From assembly GCF_051401765.1 (NCBI RefSeq), contig NC_135071.1, positions 9,154,961 through 9,218,960 on the forward strand: 64,000 nt of DNA. The letters are read 5' to 3'. The notes under the pieces were generated by a model that was not told where the DNA came from, searched no databases, and saw only the letters and a list, made by a program, of their open reading frames with translations. Origin of the DNA: Calliopsis andreniformis (Eukaryota; Arthropoda; Insecta; Hymenoptera; Andrenidae). Shown piece after piece: positions 54,501-61,305 of this stretch. The position numbers and the translations under genes were made by a program. The stretch's first letter is position 1. Each line of letters opens with the position of its first letter.

Positions 54501-57500
54501 TAAAGGGTTGACACTAAAATGGCTCATTAATGAAAGCTTCAGATTTCATAAGACGATATTTTGAAGGAAAATAACTTGAATCTATTTCATATCTATTGTT
54601 AAGGAATGGTAAATTTTACACGTTAACTTGTTGTCGTGAACTCTTTGGGCAAAGTTAGCCAGTGAGTCGGAGCACTTCGAAAGAAGTTAGAACCTGATTA
54701 GCAAACGATAACCGATAGCAAGTTCCGCGGAGTGTTCGCCACATAGCTGAATTAAGCGAGATCGTAGTTAACGCCCTACATTCAGCGAACACCTCGATCT
54801 GATGGCCTTCTCTCTCCCCCTAAACTTTGTAATTAAAATTCGAGGCACGGCGGTAGCTCTCCAACGAACCGTAAACACGGAGCAAAGCTACGATCAGCCT
54901 GTTGACCACTATAACGTGGAGTATCAGCAAAGTGTACTTCGTTTCTAGCCATCAGTACTTATTTCCGTTATAATATACATATACATACAGCACAGTATAT
55001 AGGTCATACGAAGGGGAATTGCTATACTGCGACGTCTGGAAACACAGATTCCTATTCACTTTAAACGTTCTATTTCAGCTCTGCAAAACCAATCCGACCT
55101 CAATGCAGCGGAAGAGGTTTCCGTCAAACCAAAAATTTGTTTTAGTCCTCGCTTTAATCTAAACCTTAATTGAACGTTTTCAAGCGGAACGAACACTGTT
55201 GGAATTTGAAGTACGATATTTCGTGAGTTATGTACGGCACACTTAATTTACAGTAGCACTACTCCTATTTGTGAAGCTAGGGTACGTGTCCCCACTCTAT
55301 TTCTAACATAAATGCTCAATTATCTGACTCTAGACCTATATGTATAAAATTTGTATGGATTTTTTAATCCTTTCTCTTTGTTAAACAGATTTATACAAGG
55401 TGAAAGTATTAAAATTCTATTAAATTATAATTAAAATTAATAGCGACTCCATTGTCCCTATTTCTGTGCTCCTGCAATGGGTATTGAACATATTTCTGTG
55501 CCTTCAATTTATGTGCCTGTACGAAATCGTGTGCACTCAGTTATTGTGCCTGATCGAAATTGTGTGCACCCAGTTTATGTACTTCCTCAGAAGTATGCCC
55601 TTCAATTAATGTTTTTTTTTATATGTATATTGATATAGCCTTTAAATTGGAAATATTACATTTCAGATTACATTATGAGAAATTTTAATGAGATTTTACT
55701 TGTTTAAATTTGAAGTGTAATATTTCAAATGTAATATTCGTTTGTTTGAAATGTAATATTTCAAATCTAAATAAGTAAAATCTCATCGAAATTTCTCATA
55801 ATGTAATTAATATTTTAATTAATAAATAAAATTTTAGACTTGTAAGTTTTTGAACGTTTCTTACGATTGCACGGCCATGTGTTTTGCATGGAAATGAAAC
55901 AAGCAAAATCAAGGTTAGATTTACCAATTAGAGGGGGCATGCAAATGCGGATAAGCTTTGGAATCTGATCGTATTTCTAGAAACTAGTTCAATACATGAA
56001 AATGCTTTAAAAATATTCATTATTATAATTTTGTTAGCAATACCAAACTCTTCTATTACGCACTACAAGATACTTTGTTTGCTTCAATTCATATTAATAA
56101 TCAATTTATACGCTTTTAAGCAGTGATCCTTTCCTAATGTTTTGGCTAAGAGAACTCATTGTCAGTAAAACTCTTGCAATCGGAATATTCATTCTAAAAA
56201 AAAATATTAATTGCACTTTTACAGTCTATAAATACACAATGTGTCTTCATATAATACACATTCACAATTTAACTTTAATGTAAAAAATATCTTATTGATT
56301 AATTTGTAGCTAATTCTTTTCTACAATTGACTTAAATGCAAAGACATACAAATTGGGACAGGCACACAAACAGCTATTTTGTTATTATTATAAACCGCTA
56401 TTTTGTTTAAACTGCGATCTAAAATGTAGTTTCCATAATCCGTTTTTCACTTTCTACTCTTCACGCAAATGAATTTTTTATTCCATCAAATCAAACATCT
56501 CATCTAGAAATACATTAAAAAGCCTCCACCTGAACGTGTTAATTCGCACTGGAATCGCAGACTAAATTTTTCCAGGAAATCAAGCCGAGAAATTAGCTAA
56601 CGATTCTCCCGGGGCTTCTAGTCTAGAGGCGCCTAGTGCCGTTTGCCCCGCTAGGGTTTCCAAGCTCATTTATCTTTACTCAACTGCGCAGCGTTAAAGA
56701 TGCGCAGCCGAGGGAAAGATACGAGCTGCCAATAGCCGTAATAAAGTTACCTTCCTCGATATTTGATGCAAACCATTAACATCTTTACTGCGTATTACAC
56801 GTAAACCGACGAAACGGGATTGGAGAGGCGTCGTTATCTCTGGATCGTGATGCTGCCAGTCTTCCGACATAGTTGCACCCGTTATCCGTCATCTTAATGC
56901 ATAACCGGAAGACTGAGCGACGCACCGGCGGCTTATAAACGGCGCGATTATTCCAACCTGGCCCCATCCACCCTCGTCCAATGCTTCCTCCCCTCCACGA
57001 CTACGGCGACCTATCCTTTTCGTCCTGAAGAGTGCAACGTCGGTTGCGACTTCGCCTGCTGGCCTTTGTAAATACATCCATTTGAATTTCATACCACGCG
57101 ACCAGCTGAATACTTTTCAATATCTTTCCTCAGCCTGATCCTTCGGCATCGTTAGACGCGCCTTCAACTTACACCAATGTTACCAATGAACCGGAAATAA
57201 GGTGAGCCTTCAAATCTGGTGTCTTTCTGCTTTAATTTGGAGAATTGAACTGTTTTTTAGTGAAATAGTTTTGGATCTAGCGTAGGACAGTACCTGATCT
57301 AATTATTAGGATCACTTTGAATTATTGTTTAGTTAAAGTTTGAATAAGAGTGGAATTGAAGATACATTTAGAATGTAATTATTTTTGTTGGAAAATGTAT
57401 CACTATGTTTTTAATGTGTAATATTTTCAATTGATTGTAATAATTTGATCATCCATTGCAAATCATGCGTTCGTTTGTCAGAGACTCTTAAGTGAAAATC

Positions 57501-60500
57501 AGTGGTACAACAAAATCAGACATACTCAGTAGAGATTTTTGATGTGTTTAAATAAATTATTAAATGTGGGTTAATTTTGGAGATTTTCAACATCAGTTTT
57601 TCTATTTAAAAAGACTTGAGGGATTTGAAAATTCAATTTAAAAATGTGTTTTACAACTCAACATTTGGAACATTTACAGATTTAAATATTTGAAAATTTA
57701 TAATTTGCAGATTTAATGAATTGAAGATTTCTAGGTATTTAAAATGTTCGAAAATCTGTAGATCTAGAAGTTTGAAAACTTGGAAGCTTGGAAACCCAAA
57801 ATTAATATTCAGCATTACTTCTATCTTTTCTTCAATGCATTTAGTATACTAGTACTAATCTTATCTAGTAGGTACTCAAAATTTTGTAATTGAAAAATAA
57901 AGTTTGATAAGAGTTATTATGTATAACTCTATAAATTATACATGTACAACTTTCACAATAGTGTTTCGACATCATTCTCCAATGAGTTTGTAACGTGTCA
58001 CCTAAAATTGTTAAATTGTTAATTTATTTGAATGTTCAATGCACGTAAATTTATTAAGCCCTCATATTATTCATATTACATGAATGTAAATGATCCCAAG
58101 AAATCTGACATTTATTCTACAAACTCGAAAATTTGAAGACGGAGATTTTCTGCAATATGCAAAACTAGCTGAAACAGCTGGCAATCATATTAGTCAGCTT
58201 CAAAGTCTCCGGTGTAAGAGATAAGTCGGCCATAACGAGCAGGTAATTTTGCAGCCGAATTTCGTATGAATATTTGAGAAAATTTTCACCTCACAGAGAA
58301 ATTCGCTAATTATCTTATCGTATGAACAGCATGCATATGTTACCGAGCTATGGTTCACCTTTAAATGTATCATCATTCGTATGACGTTACTTCTATAAAC
58401 TAGATATATATGTTAAGTAGAAACAAAAATTAATTTCATATTTGTCATCATAAGATTTCAATTTACAAGAATTCCCCCATGTTAAATAAAAACAGTAATA
58501 ACAGAGGCAGTTTTGCATTGTTCCTGCAAGTATTACAGTGCAATTGTTGAAACGACAGAATCAAAGGTATGAACATACGGTTAACAGCTACCCCTTTAGA
58601 GAAGACATGAACCAGTGAATGGAATTTTAACGTTCCCCAGGAAAAGGTTTTCTTTAAATTAAATGAATTTCTTTTTCAACATTCCCATTGTCTGGTCGAA
58701 TGTTTCTCAGTAAGTCCGAGCTTTTGTAACTTTTCCTTGCCCCCAACCCCTTTGGAGTAAAGGCAATTAACGTTTTACGCTAAAACGCACGGTCATTTTT
58801 AAGAAGTAGCCAGCCGTGGCTCGCGGAGCGTAATTGTTTCCAACGGTTACCCGATATCTTTGTTAAACGATAAGAAATATGGAAAGTCCTTTGATAGATT
58901 TCCACGGCGCCTTTGACGTTTGATCTCATTTTAATTAAAGTCCATTACTTAAAACCAGCTGCTGATACTTTAAACGCGGCCGAGGCTTCGCCCTCGAGCA
59001 GATAGGTATTACTAAAAGTGCTCAGGAGCAAAAAGGAATCTAGAGCATAGACATCCGGAAAGGTTGTTTAACCCGTTGACCTCATTAAACGACTCACGAA
59101 AAAGTTAAGTGAATATTTCTCTGTTTCCACCCCCTCGTGCCGGCCATCTCGAGCCTCGAGTGCGCCACTCGTCCACGACCGAAGCAGCCGGTTAATTAAT
59201 TAGCGAAATTACGTGGATGGATAAAAACGTACGCTGGCCCGACGGTAAGGCTGGTCAATCTTGTTCAGAGATCCGTACACGAAACTTCGTTTCACCCAGC
59301 CAAGCCGAGGACATTTCAGCGAACATCTTACCAGGGTGAATATTTCTCGTCAGAGGCTCCGCTAATTTCGAAGTGGGCGAGATAGGAAGGGCAAGAATGC
59401 CGTCTGGATGGAATCCGATAAGACTCGAGTGTTTGCCTGCTCGAAAGCGGGCCGCGTCGATCTCTCGAACTCGAATCGGCGGATCCCGCCAATCCGGATT
59501 TACGGAGATCTATAAATTACAGATCTTCGAATATCTTCGCTATTGATGCCCGCGGCCCGCCATTTCGCGCAAACGGAAGGAGGAGCGTACGTCTTAACAG
59601 GATTGCGGTTTTCGATGATTTCCACGCGTACTTCAAATTACGATCGCTCTTTGCCCTGTCTCGAAAGTTACTATCCACTTAATCTCTACTCCTTGTCGTT
59701 GATCCTATCGATTCGGTGTTATAGGCTAATTATGATATGAGAGTACTCTTCTGTAGGTTTGACGAGACGATAAATGTCAGTTTTTCCCACAAATAATGGC
59801 GTATTGAAAATGAAATGCAGAAGCAAGTTTGCCATTTATGTAGGATGTTAGACACGTTTAGTTTTAAGCTTATTGTTAGGTATGGTAATTTACGACTGAG
59901 TCGCGTTGCGAGTTGAAGGGCTGCAAGCCTGGCGAAGCGAACGTTGCAAGGCATTTTTCCTCGACCAGATGGGGCAATATCGTTAGGTTTGGGAAACCCT
60001 CTCAAGAGGTCAAAAAGAACGCAAAGCTTAGGGCAGTTGATCGAAAACCTCGAAAGGAGGAACAACCACGTTGTCTTGAGCGATATGCCATTTTTGTCGC
60101 GTTGTTTGTGCAGTATCATTAGGTTATAAGTACATTTGCAGGTGTTTTATATTTCAAATATACTTAATTAATTCTAATTTTGATCGCACTGGCACTTGTT
60201 TTCTATCATACTATCTAAATAAATCCCATATTTATGGCAAGCGATACGTTGAATCGTTAGATGGCATATTGTTATAGACGATAATGGTATTTATATTATT
60301 GATTATACAATAAAGACGTGTTTTGTAAATTTGCTTCTGTATGTTATTTTATGTCACTACTAAGGCTTTGTCATAATTGAATGTCGTACGACGACAATAT
60401 CGTTGAGACAAATCCGACCAATGTCCGTGAACAATGAATCGTCTGAATAGTAGTGGTATTTAAAGTGTGATGCATATAAATGTTATTTGTTTGTATATTG

Positions 60501-61305
60501 ACGGTGCTTGTCGCTCGGCCGCGTTTGTTGCATGTCGTACATCCAGTTAGAATTATGAGGAAGCCTTATATCAGATAAACGTATCTTTTTATGGTATACA
60601 CATCTCTGGCTCTAAAACAAAATGACCTATATTTTTTCTTCTGAAATATTGGTGTTTAGTGTTTTCAACATCACTATGTACTGTTTTATGAACTTATGTC
60701 TTCTTAAGATCCAATTTTTAAGTTTAGAATCTCTACTCATGCCCCTTTTTCTGTCTAAAAATACAAATTTTATATTGTAGATCTCAATTGAGGCTTTAAC
60801 TCGAATTTTTTGAGAATGTATCAGAAGCTGTTTTCGCTTATAGCCACAAATATAGTACAGTACCACTGACAAGTAGACGAACAATTTCACAAGTTTATAA
60901 AAGTGTGTAATAACTGATGTTTATTCTTTATATTTGCCTTATATTACTATTATATTTTAAAGCTAGCTATGTAATAATTGTATTTTTAACAAATTAATGT
61001 TTTATCTCGGACAAAACGCCTTTCGTCACTGTGGAGTTGCGAAATCGCTTGAATATTTACGAGTGGTAGTGTATACAAATAAATTCCTTTTTTTGGAAAT
61101 GTTTTCTTCATCGGGAATCGAAGGCTTCAGAGGATAAAGGTGAATACTTACCTAACCAAATGGTTAGAAATATTAAGTAATTGCTAAGGATGTATGAATA
61201 TGTGACTCACTTTATATCCAGCTAAATCCTGAACCACGCAAGCTAATATCGCTTCTCTTCCAACTGATGCGGTTACGTTAGTAATGGGCTCCTTGAAATT
61301 CGGAT
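6400..61305 (-). CDS. DIP/lachesin-like three-Ig-domain neuronal surface protein (spliced, 5' partial)
   Basis: Gene model: join of 61305-61211, 41111-40904, 21546-21388, 17992-17864, 17439-17302, 13474-13325, 13121-13074 and 6566-6400. Every exon has an AG acceptor and GT donor, and the reading frame is continuous, giving 364 residues from the first Asp to the stop. Residues are numbered from that Asp. Ig1 has Cys23 and Cys84 with Trp35; Ig2 has Cys127, Cys178 and Trp139; Ig3 has Cys221, Cys277 and Trp233. Motifs such as WYMCQINTDPMKSQ, VVPPDI, GAYLCIASNGVPPSVSKR and NSLGDTDG are characteristic of insect Dpr-interacting proteins, and the pattern is closest to the DIP eta/theta/zeta group, though I cannot pick one orthologue. 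Sequons occur at N10, N122, N162, N298 and N305. The C-terminus (about 339-352, FTLIFALVTFTVYL) is a hydrophobic tail after a Ser-Gly (330-331), consistent with a GPI signal. Known for the family: Ig1 binds Dpr proteins and guides synaptic partner choice. The signal-peptide exon was not found and is probably to the right of the window. Confidence 0.93.
7335..7724. mobile_element. Small inverted-repeat element made of AAGACGTC-like words, copy 2
   Basis: It begins CCCACATAGCAC and ends TGCTATTTAGG, matching the ends of the copy at 2804-3080. The interior is packed with AACGTCTT, AAGACGTC and GACGTCTTAAA words in both orientations. CA flanks both ends, compatible with a 2-bp duplication. At 390 bp it is about 110 bp longer than copy 1, mainly by more of the same repeated words. 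No reading frame of note. Confidence 0.7.
11302..11963. mobile_element. Possible inverted-repeat element with CACTGAGAGAACGCAGT ends
   Basis: CACTGAGAGAACGCAGT at about 11303-11319 is mirrored by ACTGCGTTCTCCCAGTG at about 11947-11963, differing at one base over 17. The left end is also part of a 9-bp-stem hairpin, ACTGCGTTC-loop-GAACGCAGT (about 11296-11320). I found no clear target duplication and no transposase inside. A mobile element is the likeliest reading, but it rests on this one repeat pair. Confidence 0.35.
12915..12951. repeat. 19-bp tandem duplication
   Basis: AGATCTATATCGTTTTC appears twice in direct succession, separated by two bases. A simple local duplication in an intron. 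Confidence 0.6.
13074..13121 (-). CDS. DIP-like gene, 48-bp Ser/Asn-rich microexon
   Basis: The acceptor TATTTCCAG and donor GTGAGT bound 48 bases encoding a split Ser, then ITGNSSSSSNNTKYK and the first base of the next Asp. It joins Ig3 to the C-terminal anchor. It is a serine run with two N-glycosylation sequons (N298-S-S and N305-N-T), probably a flexible glycosylated stalk. It starts and ends in phase 1 and is a multiple of three, so skipping it would keep the frame. Confidence 0.85.
13122..13324 (-). other. Short intron, 203 bp
   Basis: GTAAGT donor at 13324 and TTTCCAG acceptor at 13122. This is the shortest intron of the gene, and I see nothing inside it. Confidence 0.85.
13325..13474 (-). 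CDS. DIP-like gene, second half of Ig3
   Basis: 150 bases, phase 1 at both ends, encoding 49 whole codons from GKYKPILQED to GDTDGSIKVY. It carries the second Ig3 cysteine (Cys277, in FGSYKCVSRNS), the SASDFGSY segment that matches the usual D-x-G-x-Y-x-C of Ig folds, and the family-typical NSLGDTDG end. Bounded by TTACTTTCAG and GTAAGT. Confidence 0.94.
14222..14261. repeat. Short inverted repeat
   Basis: CGATTGAGGA and TCCTCAATCG form a perfect 10-bp stem around a 20-base loop. It is too short for a typical animal microRNA precursor, and no function is assigned. Confidence 0.45.
15835..16147. mobile_element. MITE of the GGTGTTCG family, copy 2 (diverged)
   Basis: Inner arms match copy 1: CGTTTTCGAGATATTAATTA near 15901 pairs with its mirror near 16090-16110, and GTGTCTGACTT (about 15949) pairs with AAGTCAGACAC (about 16052). 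The right end keeps ATTTCTGACACCTGTTGTC, the same as the copy at 47021-47333. The outer left repeat has decayed, so that border is approximate. No coding content. Confidence 0.6.
16225..16575. mobile_element. Long foldback element, arms of about 110 bp
   Basis: The left arm (about 16240-16345) contains CGCTGCAGACGAGTGTTTTT, GCGTTGTAGCGACAAAGATA and ACAAGGAAAGACATACGAAC. The right arm (about 16440-16565) carries their reverse complements in mirror order. The spacer is about 90 bp. The open frames read here on both strands are the two arms mirroring one another and do not represent genes. Class unknown. Confidence 0.7.
17302..17439 (-). CDS. DIP-like gene, first half of Ig3
   Basis: 138 bases, phase 1 at both ends, completing a Phe codon and then encoding 45 codons from PPMIWVQNQL to DKDEIVSQ. 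It holds the first Ig3 cysteine (Cys221, LTLECNSEAYP) and the core Trp233 (SINYWTRD). Bounded by CTTTCCAG and GTTTGT. The reading frame stays open past the donor to 17084, but the family pattern and the next exon's phase both place the splice at 17302/17301. Confidence 0.94.
17440..17863 (-). other. 424-bp intron, most of it a MITE
   Basis: GTAAGC donor at 17863 and CTTTCCAG acceptor at 17440. About 60% of the intron is the inverted-repeat element at 17514-17772. Nothing else was seen. Confidence 0.85.
17514..17772. mobile_element. TA-flanked MITE inside a small coding-gene intron
   Basis: TATCCTAGCCCTTCGT (17514-17529) is mirrored exactly by ACGAAGGGCTAGGATA (17757-17772), and the similarity continues a few bases inward. 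With TA taken as the target duplication, the element is 17516-17770. No coding capacity; a Tc1/mariner-type non-autonomous element is likely. Confidence 0.75.
17864..17992 (-). CDS. DIP-like gene, second half of Ig2
   Basis: 129 bases, phase 1 at both ends. After completing a Val it encodes 42 codons, ATVDGSNFTITKVNRLHMGA followed by YLCIASNGVPPSVSKR and IMLIVH. It holds the second Ig2 cysteine (Cys178) and a sequon at N162. The block GAYLCIASNGVPPSVSKR is strongly conserved among insect DIP proteins. Bounded by CTGTTACAG and GTAAGC. Confidence 0.95.
19292..19702. mobile_element. TA-flanked MITE with about 40-bp inverted ends
   Basis: The left end, TATACTGGCTGGAC then AGGTGATATCACCTAAATAT, is mirrored by the right end read on the minus strand (TATACAGGGTGGACC, then ATGATCACCTAAATAT). 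The TATA at both ends fits insertion at TA. About 411 bp, without coding capacity. Confidence 0.7.
20291..20580. mobile_element. Fragment of a TACAGGGTGTTTCC-type element
   Basis: It starts with TACAGGGTGTTTCCAAAC, a type of end common to small insect TA-inserting elements. The interior holds a loose duplication: a GGATATGCTCTACATACG-like segment with GAAAAAAGTTCAGA (about 20330-20370) resembles GGATAGATTGTAGATAC with GAAAAAGGTTCAAA (about 20479-20518). I see no matching right end, so it is truncated or diverged. Confidence 0.4.
20771..20875. mobile_element. Fragment of the AAGACGTC-word family, copy 3
   Basis: It contains GCTATTTGTAAGACGTCCTA and AAAGAAGTCTTAAAGATGTC, the same words as the elements at 2804 and 7335. 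Terminal repeats are not intact, and it appears to be a decayed remnant. Confidence 0.5.
21388..21546 (-). CDS. DIP-like gene, first half of Ig2
   Basis: 159 bases, phase 1 at both ends. It completes the Val of the VVPPDI linker and encodes 52 codons through ILLGNDEK. It holds the first Ig2 cysteine (Cys127, NVTLRCIATGSPEP), the core Trp139 (SISWRRE) and a sequon at N122. Bounded by TTTTTTACAG and GTCAGC. The donor AAAG/GTCAGC is the one that keeps frame with the next exon. Confidence 0.95.
24320..24416. repeat. Half-copy of a foldback repeat
   Basis: TGGCTCTGGAGTTCGAATAG, followed by TTTGAATTTGTACTATTC and CACCGACTCATATG, resembles one arm of the inverted pair at 38495-38757. It abuts the hAT-like MITE. 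Confidence 0.4.
24419..24591. mobile_element. hAT-like MITE with 8-bp target duplication
   Basis: The left end CAGGAATGGTATGAAACCTG is mirrored by the right end CAGGTTTCATACCATCCCTG, with one mismatch. The element is 173 bp and is flanked by TATGTAAA (24411-24418) and CATGTAAA (24592-24599), an 8-bp duplication with one change. CAGGG-type ends plus an 8-bp duplication are the hallmarks of the hAT superfamily. It has no coding capacity, so it needed a transposase from elsewhere. Confidence 0.85.
31680..32770 (-). pseudogene. Decayed pogo/Tigger-type (CENP-B/jerky-like) transposase
   Basis: Minus-strand reading from about 32430 gives VLSVKIKCEIIEKLKND, a TAG in frame, then EYDINKSTITDIK, the pattern of the N-terminal psq/CENP-B helix-turn-helix of pogo-family transposases. 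Further down (about 31955) ALYQWFLQ and ARKPFLNAMKLNEK resemble the second (Tc5/CENP-B) DNA-binding domain. Several stops and frame changes lie between and after. At about 32715-32769 the minus strand reads AGAACCTCGATTATCGAAG, a Tigger-like terminal repeat. I did not find the opposite end or the DDE catalytic core. An inverted AGTACT-GGATGCT pair (about 31987 and 32260) hints at a nested insertion. Inactive remnant. Confidence 0.65.
35225..35915. mobile_element. Foldback element with arms of 150 bp or more
   Basis: CGATTTTGATGAAACTTGAT and ATTATTAGACATGTAC (35491-35545) are mirrored at 35796-35855, and the match continues inward through GATATTCATG and AATATCTTGAAAAC-like segments. Further out, ATATCTGTGGCTG (35230) pairs with CAGCCACAGATAT (35896). 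The left side carries about 200 extra bases (about 35250-35460) which resemble, in opposite orientation, the sequence at 60600-60870. No transposase. Confidence 0.65.
36577..36825 (+). other. Unexplained 82-codon open frame in a GC-rich patch
   Basis: An ATG-to-TAG frame in a stretch richer in GC than its surroundings; the other frames are also open over part of it. From about residue 25 it is a charged, helix-like sequence with dibasic sites, MPEMEADARKAYNKR then AQRSLL and later LLSSSKRDVDD. A plausible acceptor (TTGCTGCAG, 36585-36593) precedes it, which would allow reading in as a last exon. No signal peptide is present and I recognise no family. It lies on the strand opposite the host gene, inside its intron. 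Chance openness from base composition is the main alternative. Confidence 0.15.
38495..38757. mobile_element. Imperfect inverted pair (foldback)
   Basis: The plus-strand arm beginning TTGGTTTTGGAGTCCAGATA (about 38638) and ending TCACTGATTCATATGAA (about 38748) is a diverged mirror of the segment 38500-38605, which on the minus strand reads TTTGGCTCTGGGATTCAGAT through TTCATCGATTCGAATATG. The short spacer is about 30 bp. A related half lies at 24320-24416. The 61-codon frame here is one arm and is not a gene. Confidence 0.5.
38840..38905. repeat. 23-bp tandem units
   Basis: AGAGTATTACTTCTATATTA-type units repeat about two and a half times within a longer run of CTATATAATATTTC words. Local AT-rich satellite. 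Confidence 0.6.
40904..41111 (-). CDS. DIP-like gene, main Ig1 exon (Dpr-binding face)
   Basis: 208 bases starting in phase 0 after TTGTTCCAG and ending in phase 1 before GTGAGT. It encodes 69 codons: VAWLRIDTQTILTIASHVIT, a KNHRIAVSHSDHHTWFLHIR segment, SDRGWYMCQINTDPMKSQ and GYLEVV. It holds the Ig1 core Trp35 and Cys84. In the family this exon carries most of the Ig1 surface that contacts Dpr proteins, so partner specificity should be read here. It is the most conserved exon of the gene. Confidence 0.96.
41830..42049. mobile_element. TATA-flanked MITE, left of a back-to-back pair
   Basis: TATACAGAATGAGTCACGCG (left) is mirrored by TATACAGGGTGACTCATGCA (right, minus reading). The arms extend at least 80 bp, including TGAATTTTCTTGTAAATTAT and GAAAAAATGTTT. 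Palindromic, 220 bp, without coding content. Confidence 0.8.
42046..42228. mobile_element. TATA-flanked MITE, right of a back-to-back pair
   Basis: TATACAGAGTAGTCCACTTA (left) is mirrored by TATACAGAGTGATCTACTTA (right, minus reading), followed on both sides by a CCACCTA word. It is 183 bp. Its left TATA is the same TATA that ends the neighbouring element, as expected if it inserted into that element's TA border. Confidence 0.8.
45356..45590. mobile_element. Short element with AGGGGTACTTGCCCATA ends
   Basis: AGGGGTACTTGCCCATA (45356-45372) is mirrored by TATGGGCAAGTACCCTA (45573-45589). It spans about 235 bp of AT-rich sequence with no frame. A similar end (AGGGTACGTGTCCCCA, about 55279) appears alone elsewhere in the same intron. 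Confidence 0.55.
47021..47333. mobile_element. MITE of the GGTGTTCG family, copy 3
   Basis: The right end, AATTTCTGACACCTGTTGTC followed by TAACACCCTGTATA, matches copies 1 and 2. The left inner arm (GTGTGAAATATGTCTCAC) is recognisable but the outer left end is missing. In the centre, three direct 35-bp units replace the single-copy middle of the relatives. Confidence 0.65.
47088..47192. repeat. Three tandem 35-bp units inside the MITE
   Basis: Units at 47088-47122, 47123-47157 and 47158-47192 each begin AGTAGAATAA and contain CAGACACA. They differ from each other at a handful of positions. Confidence 0.8.
49501..49517. repeat. Poly(A) run
   Basis: Uninterrupted A tract. No retroposed gene was recognised next to it. 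Confidence 0.5.
49735..49835. repeat. Local short duplications
   Basis: ATTACAATATTGTCA recurs within 20-40 bases, and CTAAGTCTAGATTAAT occurs twice about 35 bases apart. A tandemly rearranged low-complexity patch. Confidence 0.5.
51580..52608. mobile_element. pogo/Tigger-type non-autonomous element with a nested MITE
   Basis: The left end CTGTAGAACCTCGAAGTTTG and the right end (minus reading GAGTGGAACCTCGAAGTTC) form a terminal inverted repeat flanked by TA (51578-51579 and 52609-52610). The AGAACCTCGA core is the usual start of pogo/Tigger elements. It is 1,029 bp, but 51693-52280 is a separate inserted element, so the original was about 440 bp. No transposase frame. Confidence 0.7.
51693..52280. 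mobile_element. MITE nested in the pogo-type element
   Basis: TATAGGGTGTCCCAGATTTT is mirrored by TATACAAGGTGTTCCAGGTT (minus reading). The arms continue about 120 bp inward, with ATGTTTTATTAAAAAATTA and ACGAAATAATAACA on the left matching ATGCTTTATTAAAAAATTA and TGAAATAATAACA on the right. About 590 bp, TA flanked, no coding capacity. Confidence 0.75.
54230..54507. mobile_element. Possible piggyBac-like MITE
   Basis: TTAA (54226-54229) is followed by CCCTTTTAGTGTC. The other end reads AAAGGG then TTGA (54508-54511), a one-base variant of TTAA. CCC ends at TTAA sites are typical of piggyBac elements. The mirrored terminal repeat is only about 8 bp, with a GTGTCAA word shared but shifted, so this is tentative. 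No coding capacity. Confidence 0.35.
55508..55580. repeat. Tandem units of about 33 bp
   Basis: GTGCCTGTACGAAATCGTGT with GCACTCAG is followed by GTGCCTGATCGAAATTGTGT with GCACCCAG. Shorter related words (TATTTCTGTGC) lie just before. A small degenerate tandem array. Confidence 0.6.
55667..55807. repeat. 141-bp near-perfect inverted repeat
   Basis: ATTACATTATGAGAAATTT opens the left arm and its mirror closes the right arm (about 55789-55807). The arms of about 65 bp match nearly throughout, including GAGATTTTACTT and AATATT-rich centres, with a short loop. It can form a long hairpin in RNA or DNA. Confidence 0.8.
57600..57800. repeat. Degenerate short-word repeat patch
   Basis: Variations on ATTTGAAAATTT, GCAGATTTAA and GAAAATCTGTAGAT follow one another for about 200 bases. 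Probably a decayed tandem repeat. Confidence 0.4.
60600..60870. repeat. Relative of the foldback at 35225, opposite orientation
   Basis: Read on the minus strand it gives TTTGTGGCTATAAG, AAAAAATTCGAGTTAA, TCAATTGAGATCTA, TTTGTATTTTTAGA and AGTTCATAA in the same order as plus-strand words at 35232-35410. The 87-codon minus-strand frame here lies wholly in the repeat. Confidence 0.55.
61211..61305 (-). CDS. DIP-like gene, first half of Ig1 (first exon in the window)
   Basis: 95 bases. The acceptor TTCTTGTTTTTAG precedes ATCCGAATTT, completing an Asp whose first base comes from an upstream exon. It then encodes 31 codons, PNFKEPITNVTASVGREAIL and ACVVQDLAGYK, and ends on a codon boundary at GTGAGT. 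It holds the first Ig1 cysteine (Cys23) and a sequon at N10. Starting with D-P just after the expected signal-peptide cleavage region is typical of DIP proteins. The frame is open a little way upstream, but that part is intron. Confidence 0.93.

Larger units (their letters stand above)
41112..61210 (-). other. Intron of about 20.1 kb splitting Ig1
   Basis: It lies between the two halves of Ig1 (phase 0). No further exon was recognised. It holds paired MITEs (41830-42228), a TIR element (45356-45590), copy 3 of the GGTGTTCG family (47021-47333), a pogo-type element with a nested MITE (51580-52608), a possible piggyBac-like MITE (54230-54507), tandem units (55508-55580), a 141-bp inverted repeat (55667-55807), degenerate GAAAATTTG-like words (57600-57800) and a repeat relative at 60600-60870. 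GC-rich patches at 42780-43300, 44560-45060, 56790-57090 and 59100-60120 show no domain. Confidence 0.75.

Noticed and set aside
59730..60122. 129-codon minus frame and overlapping plus frames
   Set aside because: Several frames open at once; no motif seen on either strand.
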